DNA from: CAYPGJ01 sp964638515
Lineage (GTDB): Bacteria; Planctomycetota; Phycisphaerae; Phycisphaerales; UBA1924
Reading direction: 5' to 3'
Assembly: GCA_964638515.1 (NCBI GenBank)
Contig: CAZWZL010000001.1
Location: forward strand, 124,001-188,000
DNA length: 64,000 bases
Shown here: positions 58,778 through 64,000 of the stretch, piece by piece
How positions within the stretch are numbered: position 1 is the stretch's first letter
Layout: each line of letters opens with the position of its first letter
Made by a program: the position numbers and the translations under genes
The notes under the pieces: generated by a model
What the model saw: the letters and a program-made list of their open reading frames with translations, nothing else
Told to the model about the DNA's origin: nothing
Database searches by the model: none

Positions 58778-59292
58778 TCACCATCCGCCGATATCGGAAT
58801 TCCGTGCAGGCCGCGTGCGCCGCCGAGGCCCTGCGCGCCGAGGGCATCCCGGCGGAGGTCGTCGGCGAACACTCCTTCGGCATGCTCCCCGTGCACACCT
58901 ACGGCTTTGCTTCGCTCCACGTGGTGATCCCCTCCGAGAGCCTTCGAGCCCGCGCCGAGGAGATCCTCGCCTCGATGACCGACGAGCAGCACCCGCTCGA
59001 ATCGCTTCCGATCCCCGATCTCGCCCGGCTCGCTCCTCAGCACCGAGATGCGCCCTGCCCCTCGTGCGCTGCGCGTGTGCGAATCAGCCCGGGCCTGGAT
59101 CGCTGCGGCGCGTGCGCCGCGCCGATCGACCCCGTCGCGCTCGTCGCGGACGTCTTCGGACCCGAAGCCATGGCGCCGTGCTATGACGACGCGAGCCCGC
59201 GATGCGACGCCTGCGGCGCGCCCGCGGGAGGAAACGATCGATGCCCATCCTGCGGCCGGCCCGCCGCCACACATCCAAGAACACACCCATGA
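58774..59292 (+). CDS. DUF2007-like protein with zinc-ribbon pairs
   Basis: A 172-residue protein. Residues 1-75 (ITIRRYRNSVQAACAAEALRAE) resemble the DUF2007 'putative signal transducing' ferredoxin-like fold. Residues 95-170 carry several CPxC or CxxC pairs (CPSCAARV, CGACAAP, CDACGAP, CPSCGRP), consistent with two small zinc ribbons. It is coupled to metG by an ATGA overlap and to the next gene by another. Its role is unknown; protein-protein or RNA contact is plausible. Confidence 0.75.
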   Translation: MITIRRYRNSVQAACAAEALRAEGIPAEVVGEHSFGMLPVHTYGFASLHVVIPSESLRARAEEILASMTDEQHPLESLPIPDLARLAPQHRDAPCPSCAARVRISPGLDRCGACAAPIDPVALVADVFGPEAMAPCYDDASPRCDACGAPAGGNDRCPSCGRPAATHPRTHP

Positions 59293-59939
59293 CCGAGAGC
59301 ACACCGGAAAACCCAGCCGCGGCCAAGGAATCGCTCGCCATCCTGCGGCGGTATCGCTCCGGCGCGCTGCTCGCCTCCGACACCGCCACGCCCGTCCGGT
59401 TCGTGCTCGATCCGCATTCCGGGCGAGTGCTCGTCCCCGTGCCGCGAGAAGTCGAGGACGCCGAGCAGTTCGTGCTGTTCCTGCCCGAAGAGTCGGAGAC
59501 CGCGCTCCAGCTGCTTCTCTTCCCCGCCAAGGAATCCCCAGCGGAGGCCATCACCGACCGTTGGCGCATCTATCACCTCACGCCCCCGTCCATCGAAGCG
59601 GGCGAGTATGACCCCGTCTGGCGCATCTTCGTGATCGACACAGCGCGGCTCCGAGACGCCGTGATCGACGGGGAGTTTCTCACGATCCCCAACCCGCTCA
59701 TCAGCATCGAGCCCACGATCTGCAAGACGCTGAACGCCGACAAGCCGCGCCTCGCTCGCCTGTGTCGAGCGGAGGCGGGCTTCGCCGTCGAGTCCCCCGT
59801 CTGCGTCGGCATCGATCCCGAAGGGATGCACATCCGAACACGCCTGGGCGTCGAGCGCATCCCCTTCGAGACCACCATCAAGACCCCCGCCGCCGCGCGC
59901 GATCATGTCGAGGCCATGCTCTCCCGCGCCGTCCAATGA
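59289..59939 (+). CDS. Hypothetical protein, possible FMN-binding split-barrel/DUF2470-like
   Basis: A 216-residue protein. The beta-rich first half (YRSGALLASDTATPV-like strand order) recalls pyridoxamine-oxidase-like split barrels, and the last 60 residues have GIDPEGMHIRTRLGVERIPF, which looks like the DUF2470 tail of heme-utilisation HugZ-type proteins. Similarity is weak and I see no heme motif. It is coupled to both neighbours by ATGA overlaps, which link it to the metG operon. Confidence 0.5.
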   Translation: MTESTPENPAAAKESLAILRRYRSGALLASDTATPVRFVLDPHSGRVLVPVPREVEDAEQFVLFLPEESETALQLLLFPAKESPAEAITDRWRIYHLTPPSIEAGEYDPVWRIFVIDTARLRDAVIDGEFLTIPNPLISIEPTICKTLNADKPRLARLCRAEAGFAVESPVCVGIDPEGMHIRTRLGVERIPFETTIKTPAAARDHVEAMLSRAVQ

Positions 59940-61210
59940 GGCCCCCCTTTCGAGACGCCCACCTGCACCTCTACGCCCACGGCGAGCAGGTGACGTGCGT
60001 CCCGCTCGCCGACTGCGCCTCCCTCGACGAGTGCCTCAATCGCCTCGCCCGCCGCGCCGAGCAACTCGCGCCCGGCGAATGGGTCCGCGCCGCGGGCGCG
60101 CGCGTCGAATCGTGGCCCGAGCATCGCTTTCCCACCGCGCGCGAGATCGACCACGCCGTCGGATCGCGCCCCGCCTTCGTCCGCTCCTTCGATCTGCACG
60201 CGTGCGCGGTCTCCTCCGAACTCCTCCGCCGCGCCGGCATCACCCGTGAAACGCCCGATCCTCCCGGCGGGCGCATCCTTCGGGACGCGCAGGGCAACCC
60301 CGCCGGCGTGCTCCTCGAAACCGCTTCCGCGCTCGTCCGCCCCGCCATCCCCGCCCCCTCCCCCGACGAACTGAAGGAAACGCTCCGCGCCTCCATCCAC
60401 AGCCTGCACGCGCTCGGCATCGTTGAGGCCCACGAGATGCTCTCGCAGCCCTGGCTCGGCCCAACGCTCGCCCGCCTCATCGACGAGCACGATCCCGTGG
60501 CCTCCGTCATGCGATTCCGTGTCTACGCCCCGCTCGACGACCTCGAGCGTTTCGCGCAAGACGCCTCCCAGTGGCAACGCGACAACCTGACGCTCGCCGG
60601 CGGCAAGATCTTCCTCGACGGCACGCTCAACTCCCGCACCGCGCACCTGCTCGAGCCGTTCGCCGATCCGCTCCCCGGCCTTCCCCTCGGCGAGCGCCTC
60701 CACACCGACGACGCGCTCGACAACGCCATCCGCCGCGCCGACGACCTCCAACTCCCGCTCGCCATGCACGCCATCGGAGACGCCGCGGTGCGACAGGCCC
60801 TCGACGCCATCGAGCGTGTGGCCCCCGCCACGCCCCGCTTCCGCATCGAGCACGCCGAGTTCATCCACCCCGCCGACATCCCGCGCTTCGCGCGCCTCAA
60901 TGTCATCGCCTCGCCCCAGCCCTGCCATCTCCTCTGCGACATCGAGGCGCTGCACCGATTGACGCCACATCTGATCCCCCGCGCCTTCCCGCTCCGAGGC
61001 CTGCTCGAAGCCGAGGCCGAGGCCGGCCACGCGCCCGGCGCCACCGTGTGGTTCGGCTCCGACACGCCCGTCGTCCCGCCCGACCCGGCCGACAACGTCC
61101 AAGCCGCGGTGCATCGTCGTCGCGCGGGCGACGCCCCGCACGCCTCCATCAATCCCGCGCAGGCCATCACCATCGAGCAGGCGCTCGCCTGCTCGCGCCC
61201 CGGTCCCTGA
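59936..61210 (+). CDS. Amidohydrolase family 3 (YtcJ-like) metal-dependent hydrolase
   Basis: A 424-residue hydrolase. The metal-binding HxH is at residues 9-11 (DAHLHL), then GGKIFLDGTLNSRTA, AMHAIGDAAV, RIEHAEF and WFGSDTPV in family order. YtcJ-like enzymes usually have a beta-sandwich of about 60 residues before HxH; here the protein starts almost directly at the motif, so this part is missing. The substrate is unknown. The ATG at 59936 overlaps the upstream stop (ATGA); an upstream in-frame start lies inside that gene. Confidence 0.88.
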   Translation: MRPPFRDAHLHLYAHGEQVTCVPLADCASLDECLNRLARRAEQLAPGEWVRAAGARVESWPEHRFPTAREIDHAVGSRPAFVRSFDLHACAVSSELLRRAGITRETPDPPGGRILRDAQGNPAGVLLETASALVRPAIPAPSPDELKETLRASIHSLHALGIVEAHEMLSQPWLGPTLARLIDEHDPVASVMRFRVYAPLDDLERFAQDASQWQRDNLTLAGGKIFLDGTLNSRTAHLLEPFADPLPGLPLGERLHTDDALDNAIRRADDLQLPLAMHAIGDAAVRQALDAIERVAPATPRFRIEHAEFIHPADIPRFARLNVIASPQPCHLLCDIEALHRLTPHLIPRAFPLRGLLEAEAEAGHAPGATVWFGSDTPVVPPDPADNVQAAVHRRRAGDAPHASINPAQAITIEQALACSRPGP

Positions 61211-61229
61211 TCTCGCGCACAATCCACCC

Positions 61230-62198
61230 ATGCCCACCGTCGCCATCACCCGCACATACCCCGGCGAGCTCAATGTCGCCCCCGCGCGCCTCGTCGTCGG
61301 TCCGCACGAGGGCCTGCAGGCCCCGGGCGCGCTGGCCGCGTTCGTGAAGGAGCATCGCCCCGACGTGCTCATCACGATGTACCACGACCGTATCGACGCC
61401 GCACTCCTCGACGCGGCCGGCCCGCAGCTCAAGGGCGTCGTCAACTTCGCCGTCGGTTTCAACAACATCGACACCGCCGAGTGCGCCAAGCGCAACGTCA
61501 TCGTCTGCAACACCCCGGACGCCGTCACCGAGGGCACCGCCGATCTCGCCCTCCTCCTCATCCTCGCCGCCGCGCGCCGACTCATCCCCGCCGACCGCTA
61601 CGCACGCTCCGCCGAGTACCCCGCGCGAGGCTTCCTCGCCATGGACGATTTCCTCGGCGTTCACCTCACCGGCCAGACCCTCCTCATCGTCGGCGCCGGG
61701 CGCATCGGCTACGCCACCGCCATCCGCACACTCCCCTGGCACATGCGCGTCCTCTACGTCGCCCGCTCGCGACACCTCGACTTCGAACTCGCCCCCCTCG
61801 CCGCCACCCGCGTCGACCTCGACGAAGGCCTCAAGCAGGCCGACGTCATCTCCATCCACACCCCCCTCACCCCCGACACCCGCCACCTCATCAACGAAGA
61901 TCGACTGCGCCTCCTCAAGCCGAGCGCCATCCTCATCAACACCGCCCGAGGCCCCATCGTCGACGAGGCCGCCCTCGCCCGCGCCCTCGAGGAGCGCCGC
62001 CTCTTCGCCGCCGGCCTCGACGTCTACGAGAACGAGCCCGCCATCCACCCCGACATCATTGCGAGCGAGCACGTCGCCCTCACCCCGCACATCGGCTCCT
62101 CCACCGACAAGTACCGACGCATCATGACCGGCATGGTGGGGGACAACGCCCGCGCCATCCTCGATGGCCGCACGCCGCCCAACCTGCTTCGGGCCTGA
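61230..62198 (+). CDS. D-2-hydroxyacid dehydrogenase (glyoxylate/hydroxypyruvate reductase-like)
   Basis: A 322-residue NAD(P)-dependent dehydrogenase. The cofactor loop is IVGAGRIG near residue 153, the catalytic Arg lies in NTARGP, the Glu in DVYENEP and the His in TPHIGS. The sequence FNNIDTAECAKRN near residue 80 matches the glycerate/hydroxypyruvate reductase group. It starts 19 bases after the amidohydrolase stop. No serine pathway genes are adjacent, so the physiological substrate is open. A hairpin with a T-run lies just beyond its end, but it faces the minus strand. Confidence 0.93.
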   Translation: MPTVAITRTYPGELNVAPARLVVGPHEGLQAPGALAAFVKEHRPDVLITMYHDRIDAALLDAAGPQLKGVVNFAVGFNNIDTAECAKRNVIVCNTPDAVTEGTADLALLLILAAARRLIPADRYARSAEYPARGFLAMDDFLGVHLTGQTLLIVGAGRIGYATAIRTLPWHMRVLYVARSRHLDFELAPLAATRVDLDEGLKQADVISIHTPLTPDTRHLINEDRLRLLKPSAILINTARGPIVDEAALARALEERRLFAAGLDVYENEPAIHPDIIASEHVALTPHIGSSTDKYRRIMTGMVGDNARAILDGRTPPNLLRA

Positions 62199-62232
62199 GC
62201 CGCGACCGTTCGCCGCTCGCCGCGCAACGCGC

Positions 62233-62270
62233 AAAAACCACAAGGCCCGCCGGCGTCTCGCCAACGGGCC
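62233..62270 (-). terminator. Rho-independent terminator of tRNA-Gln
   Basis: On the minus strand, just downstream of the tRNA, GGCCCG (62270-62265) pairs with CGGGCC (62249-62244) around an inner GGCG/CGCC hairpin, followed by TTGTGGTTTTT. This is a classical terminator for transcripts leaving tRNA-Gln. Confidence 0.75.
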
Positions 62271-62278
62271 CTCGATAA

Positions 62279-62349
62279 CTGGGGATCTAGGATTTGAACC
62301 TAGACTAACTGATTCAGAGTCAGTCGTGCTACCGTTACACCAATCCCCA
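62279..62349 (-). tRNA. tRNA-Gln (anticodon CUG)
   Basis: The acceptor stem TGGGGAT/ATCCCCA is perfect, with G73 as discriminator, typical of tRNA-Gln. The anticodon loop is CTCTGAA between ACTGA and TCAGT, giving anticodon CTG. The D arm reads GTGTAACGGTAGCAC and the T arm CTAGG-TTCAAAT-CCTAG. CCA is not encoded. Total 71 bases. Confidence 0.97.
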
Positions 62350-62373
62350 AAGCGCGCGTTCCCGCGCCATGGC

Positions 62374-62389
62374 CCGGGCGATCGCCCGG
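62374..62389. repeat. 16-bp perfect palindrome upstream of tRNA-Gln
   Basis: CCGGGCGATCGCCCGG is self-complementary with core GCGATCGC. It lies between the tRNA-Gln 5' end and a TATATT sequence (62400-62405, minus) that could be a -10 box. It may act as an operator or a leader hairpin. Confidence 0.5.
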
Positions 62390-62447
62390 CAACCACCCCA
62401 ATATAGCACGACCCCTTCGCCCCCGGCCACCCCGCGCCGCCACCCGT

Positions 62448-62621
62448 TCAGGCCGATCGCGGCTCAGCGCGATACACCCCATCCATCCCCCGCGCCCCGT
62501 CCCCGGGCCGAGCCGCCGGGCCGTTCGTCCGAAGCCGCTTCTCGCGCGCATCCTCGATGGATCGGTCCAGCTTGCGGAGGATGTCCTTGACCTGCGCGAT
62601 CGTCTTATCCGAAGTGCTCAT
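62448..62621 (-). CDS. Small 57-residue protein
   Basis: The ATG at 62621 is preceded by AGAGGAGA at good distance, a strong ribosome-binding site. The protein starts MSTSDKTIAQVKDIL with an amphipathic charged helix in the first 30 residues and ends in a Gly/Arg-rich tail. No domain is recognised. It lies on the same strand just upstream of tRNA-Gln, and after the terminator of the dockerin-type gene. Confidence 0.6.
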   Translation of the reverse strand: MSTSDKTIAQVKDILRKLDRSIEDAREKRLRTNGPAARPGDGARGMDGVYRAEPRSA

Positions 62622-62782
62622 GGCGGCTATCTCCTCTGAAGTGGCATCGCTATCGGCCCGCTGGTTCTCGCCCTTCGGCGCGCACGTGATTCCTTCATCC
62701 TTTCACCCGCTGCACGCGTCGTGCGCAACGCCTGTGCCGCCTGTGCCGACCAACGTCCCTCTCGTGATTACCGGCGCGATCC

Positions 62783-62823
62783 AAAAACGAAAACGCCCGA
62801 GACCCACGAAGGAGTCCCGGGCG
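62783..62823 (-). terminator. Rho-independent terminator of the dockerin-type gene
   Basis: On the minus strand, CGCCCGGGAC (62823-62814) pairs with GTCTCGGGCG (62803-62794), with one mismatch, around a 10-base loop, followed by TTTTCGTTTTT. It lies 35 bases after the stop of the gene at the right edge. Confidence 0.85.
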
Positions 62824-62857
62824 ATCGAGTGTCCAGGTCGCGCTCGCGACCCCCGAG

Positions 62858-64000
62858 TTATCGCGACGGAATCGACGAGAGCAGCCCCACCAGGTCCGCC
62901 ATCCCCACGCGCCCGTCGCCATCGAGGTCCGCCAGGTCGTTATACGCGCCGTCACCCATCGACGAGCCGAACGCGCGCAGCACCATCGCAAGATCGCTCG
63001 TGTCCACGCGCCCGTCCCCGTTCAGGTCCGGGTTGTCCGCCAACGGCGCCGAGAACGCGAACCCTCCATCCAGCGCGCCGAAGCCCGGGATGCCCGGCAG
63101 CGGGATGCGGATGCGCTTCGGCCCGGACCCCGGAGGCCCAAGGCCACGAGTCGACGCCCCGACCCGCACATCATCGATGTACCAGCCCGCCAGGCCGAGC
63201 TGCAGCGTCGTGGAAATCGTCCACTTCAGCCGCACCTTGCGCCCGACCACCGAGCGGATGTCAAACCATCGTTCCCGCCACGTGAACGTCGAGCCGTCAT
63301 TGCGGCTGATGAGCGTCTTCAGGCGCGCCAGCGTCTCGGAGTCCACGACCTCGAGCGTCACCGTGTCGAAGCCCTCGGCCACCGAGTCCAGAATCTCGAA
63401 GAACCGCACCGAAGCCGAAGTCGGCGTCTGCCCCGCGAACAGCGTGTTCGCCGAGGTGAGGTCCAGCACCGGCGAGTACAGCACGTGCTGCAGCGGGCCG
63501 CCCTTGCCACCGCCACCACCAACCCCCTCCGTCCCCGCGGCGCCGATGTACACGTCGTCAAGGCTTGTCGCCCGCACGCCCGAGCCCGTGTGCGCCTGTG
63601 TGATCGAGATGAACGGAGGAGCCGAGTAATTGGGCGTCCCGCGCTCCCAGTCGCCCGACTCCACGATCCAGCCCTGCCCGTCGTCCTCCATGCCGTCGGA
63701 GAACACCTGGATGCTCTCGACCGGGAACCCTGGCGCGGCCACCCCATACGAGTAATGCCGCACCGAGTTCATGGCGTACACGACGTACGTCACGTTCGAC
63801 ACCGGCGTCACCTCGGTGTCCACCGTCGTCGTGCCATCCGTCAGCGCGAGGATGCGCACGCCCAGTTGCACATCGCGCCCCACCAGCGACGAATAATCAA
63901 TCCCGTCCGTCGGCGACCACGACACGCCGCCCGAAAACCGCACCACCAGCGCGCGGCTGAATTCGCCCGCAACTCCGGTCGGCGGGTTCTGCCAGAACAA
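62858..64000 (-). CDS. Secreted dockerin-type protein (5' end beyond window)
   Basis: At least 380 residues, running in frame from the right edge; the true start lies outside. The visible part is beta-rich: a jellyroll-like segment with WFDIRSVVGRKVRLKW and the repeated phrase WYIDDVRVGA (a pattern of bacterial peptidase-associated or carbohydrate-binding-like domains) is followed by a Gly-rich linker. The last 60 residues hold two EF-hand-like dockerin loops, DLNGDGRVDTSD and DLDGDGRVGMAD. It is probably exported. A strong terminator follows its stop. Confidence 0.8.
   Translation of the reverse strand: MFWQNPPTGVAGEFSRALVVRFSGGVSWSPTDGIDYSSLVGRDVQLGVRILALTDGTTTVDTEVTPVSNVTYVVYAMNSVRHYSYGVAAPGFPVESIQVFSDGMEDDGQGWIVESGDWERGTPNYSAPPFISITQAHTGSGVRATSLDDVYIGAAGTEGVGGGGGKGGPLQHVLYSPVLDLTSANTLFAGQTPTSASVRFFEILDSVAEGFDTVTLEVVDSETLARLKTLISRNDGSTFTWRERWFDIRSVVGRKVRLKWTISTTLQLGLAGWYIDDVRVGASTRGLGPPGSGPKRIRIPLPGIPGFGALDGGFAFSAPLADNPDLNGDGRVDTSDLAMVLRAFGSSMGDGAYNDLADLDGDGRVGMADLVGLLSSIPSR

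Noticed and set aside
1..64000. CRISPR array, insertion sequence or prophage genes
   Set aside because: No regularly spaced repeats, transposase, integrase or phage structural genes were found on either strand.

Overview
The window is bacterial chromosomal DNA of high GC content. It most likely comes from a planctomycete of the class Phycisphaerae or a close relative. The pointers are secreted proteins ending in paired dockerin-like repeats of the form GD-x-N-x-D...DLNLVL, a prepilin-like protein of the family common in planctomycetes, a DUF4159 protein, a membrane-anchored MerR-like HTH protein, and operons tightly packed with 4-base start/stop overlaps. I see no plasmid, phage, IS or CRISPR signature. 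The taxonomic assignment is inference from gene content.

Layout. 0-5 kb: a glycosyltransferase cut by the window edge, dnaN, transketolase and a secreted dockerin-type protein. 5-25 kb: a large surface-glycan region. It holds a lipid-pentose synthase of the UbiA family, a GT-C membrane glycosyltransferase, UDP-glucose dehydrogenase and UDP-glucuronate decarboxylase (UDP-GlcA then UDP-Xyl), a CDP-tyvelose-epimerase-like SDR, two GT4 enzymes, a fused double GT2, an acetyltransferase, a Wzy-like polymerase, a Wzx-like flippase and a UDP-glucuronate-4-epimerase-like SDR. The rRNA methyltransferase RsmJ is embedded in this operon. 25-32.6 kb: the HTH/membrane protein, an EF-G-like GTPase, pyrB-gmk and the 7-deazaguanine genes queC-queE-queD. 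32.6-41.4 kb: an M14 carboxypeptidase coupled to a sensor kinase and response regulator, a prepilin pair, a Sua5-like/arginine-phosphatase-like fusion coupled to rpiB, and an orphan solute-binding protein. 41.4-47.5 kb: a TPR/VWA/DoxX group, tRNA-Leu and holB. 47.5-55.4 kb, leftward: a small coiled-coil gene, dut, a PilZ-REC-pseudoHPt protein, ftsK, an SDR epimerase, a DUF4159 protein and a degenerate UbiA protein. 55.5-64 kb: a CapD-like dehydratase, a metG operon, a hydroxyacid dehydrogenase, tRNA-Gln, a 57-residue protein and a second dockerin-type protein cut by the right edge.

How the genes work together. Housekeeping functions (replication clamp and clamp loader, chromosome translocase, nucleotide synthesis, tRNA modification and charging) are interleaved with one coherent pathway that makes nucleotide and lipid-linked sugars, assembles a polysaccharide repeat unit, flips it and polymerises it. 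Eighteen gene junctions use ATGA or GTGA overlaps, so translational coupling seems to be the normal operon design. Several operon-leading genes have a TANNNT box 6-12 bases before the start codon and no visible Shine-Dalgarno sequence, which suggests near-leaderless transcripts.

The strongest items for a second look are the YwlC/YwlE-like fusion next to rpiB, the lipid-pentose plus GT-C glycan module, the peptidase-kinase-regulator operon, the PilZ-REC protein with a histidine-less HPt domain, the membrane-tethered HTH protein with a structured upstream region, and an abrupt change of G-versus-C strand bias inside gmk near 30.3 kb. No single undescribed system is proven by the sequence alone.
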